Below, in pieces: positions 1 to 12,166 of a stretch of 64,000 nucleotides of DNA. The notes beneath the pieces are model-generated. The model was not told the origin of the DNA. It saw only the letters and a list, made by a program, of their open reading frames with translations, and ran no database searches. The stretch is from Aeromonas eucrenophila. GTDB taxonomy: Bacteria; Pseudomonadota; Gammaproteobacteria; Enterobacterales; Aeromonadaceae. Positions within the stretch are counted from its first letter, which is position 1. Every line of letters begins with the position of its first letter. Both the position numbers and the translations under genes were made by a program. The stretch is taken from NCBI RefSeq assembly GCF_000819865.1, contig NZ_CDDF01000001.1, positions 595,981 through 659,980 of the forward strand, in the 5' to 3' direction.

Positions 1-273
1 CCGAGCGATCGCGCCAACTACTACCGCGCCCTGCGCGCCTGTGTCGAGCTGTTCCTGGATGAGGAGCGCGACCCCGAGCAGTATCGTGCCGTGTTCAGCC
101 GCATGTTCGGGGAAGAGACCCTGGCGCAGGCCTGGGCCCATGCCAGCGGCGAGGCGCGCTTCCACGGGCTGGAGGCGGCCGACTTGTCGCTGTCCCAGTT
201 CCCGCTGCACCAGAAACTGCTGGCGGCCTATGAGAAATTACAGAAGGCCAAACGAGCCCATTCCTGGGCCTGA
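1..273 (+). CDS. ycaO: C-terminal end of a YcaO-like protein (5' truncated by window)
   Basis: The frame is open from the first base to a TGA at 271-273, giving the last 90 residues of a longer protein. The tail is hydrophilic and probably helical, with the motif FHGLEAADLSLSQFPLHQK and a lysine-rich end. The YcaO call rests mainly on position: in Enterobacteria ycaO lies directly before focA-pflB in the same direction, as here, and E. coli YcaO has a helical C-terminal extension. E. coli YcaO is linked to beta-methylthiolation of ribosomal protein S12. The ATP-binding core is outside the window, so family membership cannot be confirmed from catalytic residues. A strong hairpin terminator 15 bp after the stop separates it from focA. 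Confidence 0.6.
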   Translation, partial: PSDRANYYRALRACVELFLDEERDPEQYRAVFSRMFGEETLAQAWAHASGEARFHGLEAADLSLSQFPLHQKLLAAYEKLQKAKRAHSWA

Positions 274-287
274 TGTGGTAATGTAAC

Positions 288-315
288 GAAGGGGCCTGAT
301 GGCCCCTTCTGTTTT
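288..315 (+). terminator. Rho-independent terminator after the ycaO-like gene
   Basis: A perfect 9-bp stem (gaaggggcc / ggccccttc) with a 4-nt loop is followed by TGTTTT. It lies 15 bp after the stop at 273 and ends upstream transcription before the focA promoter. The rest of the gap up to 655 is AT-rich and holds the FNR promoter; I see no gene in it. Confidence 0.85.
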
Positions 316-581
316 ATGGTCTACGCTTTGGCTGGCCGTTATTCGGGGATGAAATAAAAAACAAAAAATACCTCTTAGGGGGTTGTCAACCAGGGCAGTT
401 GTGTGCAGCGTTGCCGCAAAGCTATCTTGCCGATATATTTTAAGAGAAAATAATTTTAAATAGTTTAAAATCATCAACTTAACAACACCACCAATTCTGT
501 TTCACCTGAAATCGGCTGTAAAGTCAAGCTTCCAGAGGGCTCAAATTTCTGTAGTAAAATTACATTCACAATCTGTAATTC

Positions 582-630
582 TTGATCGATGTCAATTTTG
601 GCGATCAGGCCCTTTGTTATGATTTCCACA
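582..630 (+). promoter_or_regulatory. FNR-dependent class II promoter of focA-pflB
   Basis: TTGATCGATGTCAA at 582-595 matches the FNR consensus TTGAT-N4-ATCAA at 9 of 10 fixed positions. A -10 hexamer TATGAT lies at 618-623, which predicts a start near 630. The centre of the FNR site (588.5) then falls exactly at -41.5, the class II activator position. The predicted leader to the focA start codon is about 26 nt. FNR activation of focA-pflB is established in E. coli; here it is inferred from the motif and spacing. Confidence 0.85.
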
Positions 631-655
631 GGCAAAATATGCAGGTACATGAGAA

Positions 656-1504
656 TTGAAAGCAGAATCTCCCTTTGATTGTCTGAAGCCCGAAGCCATC
701 GCTGCACTGGCAGAAGATATCACCTATGCCAAGGCCACCAAGCCTGCATACAAGACCATCCCACTGGCCATCACCGCAGGCGCCTTCATCGCCATCGCGT
801 TTGTTTTCTACATTACCGTCACCACCGGCAGCAGCGGCATGTCCTGGGGCATGGCCAAGCTGGTTGGCGGTCTGTGCTTCTCCCTCGGCCTCATCCTGTG
901 CGTGCTGCTCGGTGCCGAGCTGTTCACCTCCACCACCCTGACCCTGGTGGCCAAGGCGGCCAATCGCATCAGCTGGGCCCAGTTGCTCAAGAACTGGGGC
1001 CTGGTCTATTTTGGCAACCTCATCGGTGGCCTCATCGTAGTGGCGCTCATCATCATGTCGGCCGAGTACACGGCGGCAGACGGTCAGTGGGGTCTGAACG
1101 CCCTGAAAGTCGCCCAGCACAAGATCCACCACAGCTTCTTCGAGGCCCTTGCCCTCGGTATTCTCTGCAACCTCATGGTGTGTCTCGCCGTGTGGATGGC
1201 GTTCGGCGCCCGCAGTGCCACCGACAAGGTAATGGTCATGCTGCTCCCCGTCGCCATGTTCGTGGCCTCCGGTTTTGAGCACAGCATCGCAAACATGTTT
1301 ATGATCCCGGTCGGTATCGCTATCCACAGCGTCGCGAGCCCGGAATTCTGGCAGGCCATCGGCCAGGACCCGGCTACCTTCGCCGACCTGACCGTATCCA
1401 ACTTCGTTCTACACAACCTGATCCCGGTCACCATTGGTAATATCATTGGTGGTGGCGTCATGGTTGGCTTGACTTACTGGTTTATCTTCCGTCGCCATCA
1501 TTAA
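656..1504 (+). CDS. focA: Formate channel FocA
   Basis: FocA is the pentameric inner-membrane formate/nitrite-family channel that moves formate out during mixed-acid fermentation and back in as pH falls. The 282-residue product has about the usual length and six hydrophobic segments. It carries family motifs such as FYITVTTG, AKLVGGLCFSLGLILCV, KNWGLVYFGNL (the region holding the gating omega loop) and ASGFEHSIANMFMIP, with the conserved channel histidine in the last. The start is a TTG at 656: the protein begins MKAESPFD, matching the FocA N terminus, and there is no in-frame ATG before residue 62. The upstream Shine-Dalgarno is weak (AGGT at 643-646), so modest translation relative to pflB is likely. 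It is the first gene of a two-gene operon, with pflB 41 bp downstream. Confidence 0.97.
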   Translation: MKAESPFDCLKPEAIAALAEDITYAKATKPAYKTIPLAITAGAFIAIAFVFYITVTTGSSGMSWGMAKLVGGLCFSLGLILCVLLGAELFTSTTLTLVAKAANRISWAQLLKNWGLVYFGNLIGGLIVVALIIMSAEYTAADGQWGLNALKVAQHKIHHSFFEALALGILCNLMVCLAVWMAFGARSATDKVMVMLLPVAMFVASGFEHSIANMFMIPVGIAIHSVASPEFWQAIGQDPATFADLTVSNFVLHNLIPVTIGNIIGGGVMVGLTYWFIFRRHH

Positions 1505-1545
1505 GGATGGCGGCAGACACATAAATACCTTGAGAGGTAATGAAA

Positions 1546-3828
<2,283 letters not shown>

Positions 3829-3850
3829 TCAAGAGTCGCAGTGACTAAAA

Positions 3851-3877
3851 ACCGGCGCTAAGGCGCCGGTTTTTTTA
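3851..3877 (+). terminator. Rho-independent terminator of focA-pflB
   Basis: An 8-bp stem (accggcgc / gcgccggt) with a TAAG loop is followed by seven T residues. It sits 22 bp after the pflB stop. Confidence 0.92.
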
Positions 3878-4012
3878 TGGCTGTTTGTCAGCGCTGAGCC
3901 TGTCCCTCTGCTTTTGACCCGCTGACTTGGGATAGGCGTGTGCCTCTCTTTAACCTGCCCTTTCCTTCACGCCTTCAGCACAACGCCATGCTCAGCCACT
4001 ACAGGTGTTGTT

Positions 4013-4306
4013 GCACACAAACCTCGATCTGTTCCCTCTCCCCCTCGGGAGAGGGCCAGGGTGAGGGAAATCACTCTACATCGCTAGAAGGCGCCAGAAA
4101 GCAACAAGGGCAGCAGAGTGTGACTCTCCTGCCCCTGTGTCATGGAAGCGATTGGACAGGGGCTGCACATAAACCCCGATCAGTTCCTTCTCCCTCTTGG
4201 GAGAGGGCCAGGGTAAGGGAAACCACTCTACATCGCTACGAGGCGCCAGAAAGCAGCAGGGGCAGAAGAGTGTGACTCTCCTGCCCCTGTGTCATGGAAG
4301 CGGTTT
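4013..4306. repeat. Two tandem copies of a ~142-bp hairpin-bearing repeat
   Basis: The blocks 4013-4154 and 4165-4306 align without gaps at a 152-bp offset with only scattered substitutions. Each copy holds two inverted repeats: a CCCTCTCC...GGAGAGGG stem followed by GCCAGGGTGAGGG, and a longer stem of the type GGGCAGCAGAGT...ACTCTCCTGCCC. The rest of the 3880-4485 gap shows no convincing gene; open frames across the repeat have no start context. The first stem resembles dispersed palindromic elements found between genes in many proteobacteria. Confidence 0.8.
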
Positions 4307-4410
4307 GACGTGCGCTGGCGGCGCCAGGGACGACATCTCACGACCCCATGATGCTTTCGTCCCGATTCACCATTTTAAACTGCCTTTACCGCCAAAAACT
4401 CATCATTTGC

Positions 4411-4465
4411 ATGCCAAAAGCAACAAGGGCAGAGGAGTCTCACTCCCCTGCCCTTGTTTTGGCAT
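4411..4465 (-). terminator. Long imperfect palindrome, probable terminator of ycgN
   Basis: ATGCCAAAA at 4411 pairs with TTTTGGCAT at 4457-4465. Inside this, CAAGGGCAG pairs with CTGCCCTTG and GGAGT with ACTCC. The left arm carries an extra GCAA. The inner stem is a third, diverged version of the second hairpin in the tandem repeats at 4013-4306. It lies 20 bp past the stop of the minus-strand ycgN gene and could terminate transcription from either side. Confidence 0.6.
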
Positions 4466-4485
4466 ATAAAACCCGGTTTAACGGC

Positions 4486-4983
4486 TCAGCTCGCCCAGGT
4501 AATGATGTGGTCGGCCCAGTCGCCAGCTTGCGCCTCGTGCACCACCTTGCCCCGCACCGACTGGCCGGCCTGGTGCATGGCGCTGCGGCTGCCGGTGATC
4601 AGCGGATGCCAGGCAGGCAGGGTATCCCCTTCTGCCAGCAGGCGATAGGCGCAGCTCGACGGCAGCCAGTCGTACTCGGCTATCTTGTCGACGGTGATCT
4701 GCAGGCAGTCCGGCTCCTTCTTGAAGCGGTTGCCGTAGTCGGAGCACTGGCAGGTCTTGGTATTGAGCAGGTTGCAGGCCACGTTGGTGAACACCAGCTC
4801 CTCGGTGTCCTCGTCAATGAGCTTGTTCAGGCAGCACTTGCCGCAGCCATCGCACAGGGACTCCCACTCGGCCATGGTCATCTGCTGCAGGCTCTTCGCC
4901 TGCCAAAAAGGGGCGGTCTGCACTTCGTCTGTCTGCTGCACTTTTTGCTGCGCTCTTTGCTGCATGAAGATGGGCTCACTCAA
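4486..4983 (-). CDS. ycgN: YcgN family cysteine-cluster protein
   Basis: This 165-residue soluble protein belongs to the UPF0260/YcgN group of CxxCxxCC proteins. The cysteines are in CDGCGKCC (about residues 45-52) and in [14 protein letters not shown], with another Cys in [21 protein letters not shown] and [10 protein letters not shown] are characteristic of the family. The clustered cysteines suggest metal or Fe-S binding, but the biochemical role is not established. The N terminus before PFWQAKSL is poorly conserved, so the start could be Met1 or Met7. The gene stands alone; the palindrome at 4411-4465 lies downstream. Confidence 0.9.
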   Translation of the reverse strand: MSEPIFMQQRAQQKVQQTDEVQTAPFWQAKSLQQMTMAEWESLCDGCGKCCLNKLIDEDTEELVFTNVACNLLNTKTCQCSDYGNRFKKEPDCLQITVDKIAEYDWLPSSCAYRLLAEGDTLPAWHPLITGSRSAMHQAGQSVRGKVVHEAQAGDWADHIITWAS

Positions 4984-5466
4984 TACACTAACAAGCGCGA
5001 GGTTATACGCTTTTTAGCCCGATTTTTCAAGGCAGGTGGGGAGATCCCAAAACAGCGGAAAGACCAAAAGCGGGTATTAAACCTCGGGTCTCGCTGCGCG
5101 GGGCCACATTCGACAACGCCCATGGCGAGTGACCGCGTCTGTGAAGACCAACATGCGAGAGGGCCATGTCCGAAGCCGATCCACCCCACGCCTGAGGGGA
5201 TCGCTTTCAATCGGCGAATTAACCAGAGTGGAGCCGTTTTCGGTCGGCATCCATCCAAAGCGCCGGGAACGGCTCGCCTTTGACGACTTCCACGCATTTT
5301 TTGACAAATTTGCCGTGGCCTTATTGCCGTTGAATTTGTAAAAGTTTCCCGCCAGCAAGCTTCCAATGGCTACAGATCCAATCACGGTTGAGGCATTGCG
5401 CCCAGTCACAGGACCTAAACTGATTAGTCGCAAGTCCAGCCCATTAGCTGGACAGAGGACGTTGTC
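4984..5466. other. Unassigned 480-bp intergenic stretch
   Basis: Open frames overlap on both strands (for example 5077-5433 minus, with 118 codons, and 5129-5341 plus, with 70 codons), but none has a clear ribosome binding site or a domain I recognise, and they cannot all be real. The part 4984-5076 is AT-richer and probably holds the ycgN promoter. The remainder may be a degraded gene or a dispersed intergenic element; I cannot decide from sequence alone. Confidence 0.4.
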
Positions 5467-5679
5467 ATGAAGACGTTGAAACTTGCGTTGCTAATAGCGG
5501 CTCCGCTATTGCTCGCGTCCTGCTCCTCCTCGGAGTTCCCGGGAGAAGCGCCCGCCGCTGGAGGCGATCCCCCGTCTGGAGGAGTGGATCACCCTTATGG
5601 CAAAGGAGGTGGTCGCAATAACTTTGCTGCCACCCTCCCACAGCATGCCCAGCAGGACATTGCTGTTTTAACAGAATAG
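5467..5679 (+). CDS. Small predicted lipoprotein (70 aa)
   Basis: A short signal peptide ends in the lipobox LLASC, so Cys19 would be lipidated and the mature protein would be only 52 residues. A good Shine-Dalgarno (AGAGGA at 5454-5459) lies 7 nt before the ATG. The mature part is rich in Gly and Pro (PAAGGDPPSGGVDHPYGKGGG) and looks unstructured. Serine follows the lipid-anchored cysteine, which favours outer-membrane sorting. No family is recognised. The signal-peptide coding region contains a perfect inverted repeat (AATAGCGG / CCGCTATT, 5493-5510). It is alone between the unassigned stretch and the sucD terminator. Confidence 0.6.
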   Translation: MKTLKLALLIAAPLLLASCSSSEFPGEAPAAGGDPPSGGVDHPYGKGGGRNNFAATLPQHAQQDIAVLTE

Positions 5680-5828
5680 GTGCACAGCCCTGGCCGCTTC
5701 CCCGGGGCCCATCTCAGACCATTGCTCAGCGGGCCGGACTTGGACCGTCCTTCCGGCCACCAGCCCAGCCTCAACCGACTCAGCGGAAAGATGCAGGTTG
5801 GCACCGCGCGTACTGACACCCGCATTCA

Positions 5829-5860
5829 TAAAAAAAGCCGCCCATTGGGCGGCATTTTTA
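5829..5860 (-). terminator. Terminator at the end of the sdh-suc operon
   Basis: A GCCGCCC / GGGCGGC stem with a 3-nt loop (5837-5853) is flanked by A6 on the left and T5 on the right, so it can work in both directions. On the minus strand it lies 32 bp after the sucD stop. Confidence 0.88.
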
Positions 5861-5884
5861 TCAGAGATAACTGGCTTGAAGGAA

Positions 5885-6756
5885 TTACCAGCCGGTTACT
5901 TCACGCAGGGCCTTGCCGATGTCGGCCAGGGAGCGCACGGTTTTCACGCCGGCATCTTCCAGGGCGGCAAATTTCTCTGCTGCAGTGCCTTTACCACCGG
6001 CGATGATGGCGCCCGCATGACCCATGCGCTTGCCAGCCGGGGCGGTGACGCCCGCGATGTAGGAGACCACCGGTTTGGTGACGTGAGCCTTGATGTAGGC
6101 TGCCGCTTCTTCTTCGGCGCTGCCGCCGATCTCGCCGATCATGACGATGGCTTCGGTCTGCGGATCCTTCTGGAACATTTCCAGAATGTCGATGAAGTTG
6201 GAGCCAGGGATGGGGTCACCACCGATGCCGACGCAGGTGGACTGGCCGAAGCCCTCGTCCGTGGTCTGCTTGACCGCTTCGTAGGTCAGGGTGCCGGAGC
6301 GGGAGACGATACCTACCTTGCCCGGCTTGTGGATGTGGCCAGGCATGATGCCGATCTTGCACTCACCCGGGGTGATGACGCCCGGGCAGTTCGGACCAAT
6401 CATGCGCACGCCGGTTTCCTGCAGCTTCACCTTGACCTGCAGCATGTCCAGGGTCGGGATGCCTTCGGTGATGGTAACGATGAGCTTGATGCCGGCATCG
6501 ATGGCTTCCAGGATGGCGTCTTTGCAGAACGGGGCCGGAACATAGATGACGGAGGCGGTGGCGCCGGTCGCTTCGACCGCGTCACGGACGGTGTTGAACA
6601 CCGGCAGGCCCAGGTGAGTGGTGCCGCCCTTGCCCGGGGACACGCCGCCGACCATCTGGGTTCCGTAGGCAATCGCCTGTTCGGAGTGGAAGGTACCCTG
6701 ACCGCCGGTGAAGCCCTGGCAGATCACCTTGGTGTCTTTGTTGATCAGAACGCTCA

Positions 6757-6757
<1 letters not shown>
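5885..6757 (-). CDS. sucD: Succinyl-CoA synthetase subunit alpha
   Basis: SucD is the CoA-binding, phosphohistidine-bearing subunit of ADP-forming succinyl-CoA synthetase, which makes ATP while converting succinyl-CoA to succinate. The 290-residue product has the N-terminal CoA-binding Rossmann domain ([15 protein letters not shown]), the motif GPNCPGVI and the active-site histidine in KRMGHAGAI (His247, equal to E. coli His246 of the mature protein). Its ATG shares one base with the sucC stop (TAATG), so translational coupling is likely, fitting a 1:1 heterodimer. It is the last gene of the sdhCDAB-sucABCD run and is followed by a terminator. Confidence 0.98.
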
Positions 6758-7923
<1,166 letters not shown>

Positions 7924-7987
7924 AGATGCTCTATCCGTGTTGTAGGTCTTTCTGTCCGGGGCTCGTTGTTTCTCAATCCCCTGTGAA

Positions 7988-8006
7988 AGGGGCCTCGGGG
8001 GCCCCT
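7988..8006 (-). other. GC hairpin between sucB and sucC
   Basis: AGGGGCC pairs with GGCCCCT across a 5-nt loop in the 103-bp gap between sucB and sucC. There is no U-tract on the minus-strand transcript, so it is more likely an RNA processing or stability element than a full terminator. Confidence 0.45.
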
Positions 8007-8026
8007 CGTTATCTTTTTAATTTCGT

Positions 8027-9214
8027 TTAGACGTCCAGCAACAGGCGGGTCGGATCTTCCAGCAGTTCCTTGATGGAGACCAGGAAGCCGACCGACTCGC
8101 GACCGTCGACGATGCGGTGGTCATAGGAGAGGGCCAGGTACATCATCGGCAGGATCTCGACCTTGCCGTCCACCGCCATGGGTCTGTCCTGGATCTTGTG
8201 CATCCCCAGGATGGCGCTCTGCGGCGGGTTGATGATGGGGGTGGACATCAGGGAGCCGAACACACCACCGTTGGTGATGGTGAAGTTGCCACCGGTCAGT
8301 TCATCCACGGTCAGCTTGCCGTCACGGCCCTTGCCAGCCAAGTCTTTGATGGCCTTCTCGATGTCGGCGAGGCTCATGTTGTCGCAGTCGCGCAGCACCG
8401 GGGTCACCAGACCGCGGGGGGTGGAGACGGCGATGCTGACGTCGAAGTAGTTGTGGTAGACGATGTCATCGCCATCCAGCGCCGCGTTCACTTCCGGGTA
8501 GCGCTTCAGGGATTCAACAACCGCCTTCACGTAGAAGGACATAAAGCCGAGCTTGATGCCGTGCTTCTTCTCGAAGATCTCGCCGTACTGCTTGCGCAGC
8601 TTCATGATGGGCGCCATGTTGATCTCGTTGAACGTGGTCAGCATGGCGGTGGTGTTCTTGGCTTCCAGCAGACGCTCGGCGATGCGCTTGCGCAGCCGGG
8701 TCATGGGAACGCGCTTCTCGGTGCGACCCGCCAGCGGTGCGATCGGCGCGGCAGGTGCAGCGGCAACCGGTACAGCCGCAGCCGCCTTGCTCAGCCCCTT
8801 GATGAAGGCTTCCACGTCTTCCTTGGTGACGCGACCGCCCTTGCCGGTGCCGGTCAGCTTGGCCACGTCGATGGCATGCTCGGCCACCAGGCGGCGCACG
8901 GACGGGCTCATGCCATCGGTGCTGTCGTCGGCGACGGCTTCCACCGGCTTCTCTTTGGTCTCTTCACCGGCTACGGGGGCAGGCTTGAGCATGGCGATCA
9001 GCTGACGGGACAGCACGGTCGCGCCTTCGTTTTGCAGGATGTCGCCCAGTACGCCGGCTTCCGGCGCGGGGACTTCCAGCACGACTTTATCGGTTTCGAT
9101 GTCAACCAGCACTTCATCACGGGCAACCAGATCACCCGGTTTCTTGTGCCAGGTGGCGATGGTGGCATCCGCCACTGATTCGGGCAGGTCCGGTACCTTG
9201 ATCTCGATAGTCAT
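8027..9214 (-). CDS. sucB: 2-oxoglutarate dehydrogenase E2 (dihydrolipoyl succinyltransferase)
   Basis: SucB is the core of the 2-oxoglutarate dehydrogenase complex; it transfers succinyl from the lipoyl arm to CoA. The 395-residue protein has one lipoyl domain with the lipoylated lysine in ETDKVVLEV (Lys43), an Ala/Pro-rich linker, an E3-binding domain around residues 102-140 ([24 protein letters not shown]), a second Ala/Pro linker, and the catalytic domain from about residue 165. The active site [11 protein letters not shown] includes His366 and Asp370. AAGGAA lies 8 nt before the ATG. sucA is 91 bp upstream in the same operon. Confidence 0.98.
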   Translation of the reverse strand: MTIEIKVPDLPESVADATIATWHKKPGDLVARDEVLVDIETDKVVLEVPAPEAGVLGDILQNEGATVLSRQLIAMLKPAPVAGEETKEKPVEAVADDSTDGMSPSVRRLVAEHAIDVAKLTGTGKGGRVTKEDVEAFIKGLSKAAAAVPVAAAPAAPIAPLAGRTEKRVPMTRLRKRIAERLLEAKNTTAMLTTFNEINMAPIMKLRKQYGEIFEKKHGIKLGFMSFYVKAVVESLKRYPEVNAALDGDDIVYHNYFDVSIAVSTPRGLVTPVLRDCDNMSLADIEKAIKDLAGKGRDGKLTVDELTGGNFTITNGGVFGSLMSTPIINPPQSAILGMHKIQDRPMAVDGKVEILPMMYLALSYDHRIVDGRESVGFLVSIKELLEDPTRLLLDV

Positions 9215-9305
9215 GTAATCAGTTCCTTGTTACTTCTTGGCCAGCAGGCTTATTCCAGAGTCCGAGAGGGTCATCTCAGGGAGCGCCCTCTCATCCACAA
9301 TGCGT

Positions 9306-12116
9306 TTATTCCAGGGTAAGAGCGTCTTCCACCAGGGCTTTCTGCTGCTTGGCGTGGACGGACATGTAGCCGACGGCCGGTGAGGCCGAGGCCGGACGAC
9401 CGGCATAACGCAGACGGGCAACGCTTGGCAGCACGCTATCGTAGTGATGGCGAGTGCTGTACCAGGCGCCCTGATTCTGCGGCTCTTCCTGACACCAGAC
9501 GAAATCGGTGACGTGAGCGTAATCGGCGAGGATGGCGCGCACTTCCTCTTCCGGGAAGGGATAGAGCTGCTCGATCCGCACCAGGGCCACGTCTTGCTGC
9601 TCGGCCTTGCGACGGGCATCGAGCAGGTCGTAGTAGACCTTGCCGGAGCAGAACACCACACGCTTGACGCCCTTGGGATCCAGCGCATCGATCTCGCCGA
9701 TGGCGTTCTGGAAGGTCCCTTCCGCCAGCTCCTCGAGCTTGCTCACCGCCAGCGGGTGGCGCAGCAGGGATTTTGGCGTCATCACGATGAGCGGACGGCG
9801 CATCGGGCGCACTACCTGACGGCGCAGCATGTGGAACACTTGCGCCGGGGTGGACGGTACGCACACCTGCATGTTGTGCTGGGCGCACATCTGCAGGTAA
9901 CGCTCCAGACGGGCGGAGGAGTGCTCGGGGCCCTGGCCCTCGTAACCGTGGGGCAGCAGCATGGTCAGACCGCACATCCGGCCCCACTTCTGTTCACCGG
10001 AGGAGAGGAACTGATCCACCACGACCTGGGCGCAGTTGGCGAAGTCGCCGAACTGGGCTTCCCAGATGGTCAGGCCGGCCGGCTCGGCGCTGGCATAGCC
10101 ATATTCGAACGCCAGTACCGCGTTTTCGGTCAGCACTGAGTCGTAAATTTCAAACGGGCCTTGCTCGTCGTGCAGGTTGCACAGCGGGGTGTAGGTGCTG
10201 GCATCGGTCTGGTTGTGCAGCACGGCGTGGCGGTGGAAGAAGGTGCCACGGCCGGAATCTTCCCCGGTGAAGCGGATGCGGGAACCCTTGTCCACCAGGG
10301 TGGCGTAAGCCAGGGTCTCGGCAAAGCCCCAGTCCAGCAGTTTCTCGCCGGCGGCCATCAGGCGGCGGTCTTCGTAGATCTTCTCGACCTGGCGCTGCAG
10401 CACGTGGGTGGCCGGGTACTGGCTGATGCGCTCCCCTAAGGATTTCAGGTGCGCCATGGGCACAGTGCTGTCGTAGCTCATGGCCCAGTCGTGGCCCAGA
10501 TACGGCGTCCAGTCGACGGAGTGCAGCTCCATCGGGCGCCACTCCTTGCTCACCCGCTCCCCCTTGTCCAGGGCATCGCGATAGTCGTTGACCTGAGCGG
10601 TCACCAGCTCCGGCGTGACGCAGCCTTCGGCGATCAGCTGATCGGCGTAGATCTTGCGCGGAGTCGGATGCTGTTTGATCTTCTGGTACATCAGGGGCTG
10701 GGTCGCACTCGGCTCATCCGCCTCGTTGTGACCGTGACGACGGTAGCAGACCAGCTCGATCACCACGTCGCGCTTGAAGGTGTTGCGGTAATCCAACGCA
10801 ATCTGGGTCACCAGCACCACGGCTTCCGGATCGTCGCCGTTGACGTGCAGCACGGGGGCCTGCACCGCCTTGGCGATGTCGGTGCAATATTCGGTAGAGC
10901 GCAGGTCACGGAAATAGGAGGTGGTGAAACCGACCTGGTTGTTGATGACGATGCGCACAGTGCCGCCGACGCCGTAGGCACGGGTCAGGGACATGTTGAA
11001 GGTTTCCGCTACCACGCCCTGGCCGGCGATGGCCGAGTCACCGTGGATGGTGATGGGCAGGACGCTGGAGCCATCCTTGTCGCCGTGTCTGTCCATCCGC
11101 GCCCGCACCGAGCCGATGACCACGGGGTTGACGATCTCCAGGTGAGACGGGTTGAACGCCAGCGCCAGGTGGACGTTGCCACCCGGGGTCGCGAAGTCGG
11201 AGGAGAAGCCCATGTGGTACTTAACATCCCCGGTACCCCAGGACTCGCCGTGCTTGCCGGCGAACTCGTCGAACAATTCTTGCGCCCGCTTGCCGAGCAC
11301 GTTGATCAGCACGTTCAGGCGACCACGGTGGGCCATGCCGATGACGGCCTCTTTGCAGCCCTGCTCACCGGCGCGACGGATCAGTTCCTTGAGCATGGGC
11401 ACCATGGCATCGCCCCCTTCCAGGGAGAAACGCTTGGCCCCCGGGAACTTGGCGCCCAGGTATTTTTCCAGCCCTTCGGCGGCGGTCAGGCTCTCGAGGA
11501 AGCGAGTCTTCTCCTCGCTGCTGTAGTTGCCCTTCCCTTCGATGGATTCGAGTCTGTCCTGCAGCCAGCGCTTCTCCTCGGTAGAGGTGATGTGCATGTA
11601 GTCGGCGCCGATGCTGCCGCAGTAGGTCTTCTTCAGGGAGGCGTAGAGATCGGACAGCACCATGGTTTCGCGACCGATGGCGTAGGAGCCCACGTTGAAG
11701 GTGGCCTCCATGTCTGCACCCTGCAGGTTGTGAAACGCGGGATCCAGTTCGGCAACGGTTTCACGCTGCCATAGGCCGAGCGGATCCAGATTGGCATTCT
11801 GATGGCCACGGAAACGGAAGGCGTTGATCATTTGCAGCACGCGAACCTGCTTGGCGTCCACCTGGGGATCGCTGACAGGGGTGCTGTAACGGGAGTTGTC
11901 CTTGGCCAGGCGGCGGAAATAGTCGCGGACCGGGGAGTGAGGTTGTTCTACCACATGACCATTCACCTGGGGCAGCTGCTGGAACAGGCTGCGCCACTCA
12001 TCGGCCACGGAGTCGGGGTTTTCAAGGAAGGATTCGTACAAATCCTCAATGTAGCTTGCATTCGCACCAGCCAGGTGAGATGACTCCAACCAGGCCTTCA
12101 TCACGCCGTTATGCAT
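9306..12116 (-). CDS. sucA: 2-oxoglutarate dehydrogenase E1
   Basis: SucA is the thiamine-diphosphate-dependent E1 that decarboxylates 2-oxoglutarate. I place the start at the ATG at 12116, giving 936 residues. The N terminus MHNGVMKAWLESSHLAGANASYIEDL aligns with E. coli SucA, and AAGGGA precedes it; an upstream in-frame Met would add 22 unconserved residues. Visible motifs include YFRRLAKD, FRFRGHQNANLDPLG, GMAHRGRLNVL, the thiamine site FNPSHLEIV and HGDSAIAGQGVV, RRHGHNEADEPSATQP, and the C-terminal CSGKVYYDL and GRPASASPAVGYMS. It follows sdhB by 123 bp containing a hairpin. Confidence 0.97.
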   Translation of the reverse strand: MHNGVMKAWLESSHLAGANASYIEDLYESFLENPDSVADEWRSLFQQLPQVNGHVVEQPHSPVRDYFRRLAKDNSRYSTPVSDPQVDAKQVRVLQMINAFRFRGHQNANLDPLGLWQRETVAELDPAFHNLQGADMEATFNVGSYAIGRETMVLSDLYASLKKTYCGSIGADYMHITSTEEKRWLQDRLESIEGKGNYSSEEKTRFLESLTAAEGLEKYLGAKFPGAKRFSLEGGDAMVPMLKELIRRAGEQGCKEAVIGMAHRGRLNVLINVLGKRAQELFDEFAGKHGESWGTGDVKYHMGFSSDFATPGGNVHLALAFNPSHLEIVNPVVIGSVRARMDRHGDKDGSSVLPITIHGDSAIAGQGVVAETFNMSLTRAYGVGGTVRIVINNQVGFTTSYFRDLRSTEYCTDIAKAVQAPVLHVNGDDPEAVVLVTQIALDYRNTFKRDVVIELVCYRRHGHNEADEPSATQPLMYQKIKQHPTPRKIYADQLIAEGCVTPELVTAQVNDYRDALDKGERVSKEWRPMELHSVDWTPYLGHDWAMSYDSTVPMAHLKSLGERISQYPATHVLQRQVEKIYEDRRLMAAGEKLLDWGFAETLAYATLVDKGSRIRFTGEDSGRGTFFHRHAVLHNQTDASTYTPLCNLHDEQGPFEIYDSVLTENAVLAFEYGYASAEPAGLTIWEAQFGDFANCAQVVVDQFLSSGEQKWGRMCGLTMLLPHGYEGQGPEHSSARLERYLQMCAQHNMQVCVPSTPAQVFHMLRRQVVRPMRRPLIVMTPKSLLRHPLAVSKLEELAEGTFQNAIGEIDALDPKGVKRVVFCSGKVYYDLLDARRKAEQQDVALVRIEQLYPFPEEEVRAILADYAHVTDFVWCQEEPQNQGAWYSTRHHYDSVLPSVARLRYAGRPASASPAVGYMSVHAKQQKALVEDALTLE

Positions 12117-12166
12117 TTCTATCCCTTGTACATCTTGTCGCTGCCTGTGCAGCTGGTAGGGGTTAA

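Noticed and set aside
4013..4306. CRISPR array
   Set aside because: There are only two long copies with no spacers of uniform size; they are tandem hairpin repeats.
4348..5283. 311-codon plus-strand frame across ycgN and the unassigned stretch
   Set aside because: It runs antisense through the conserved cysteine protein and has no ribosome binding site.
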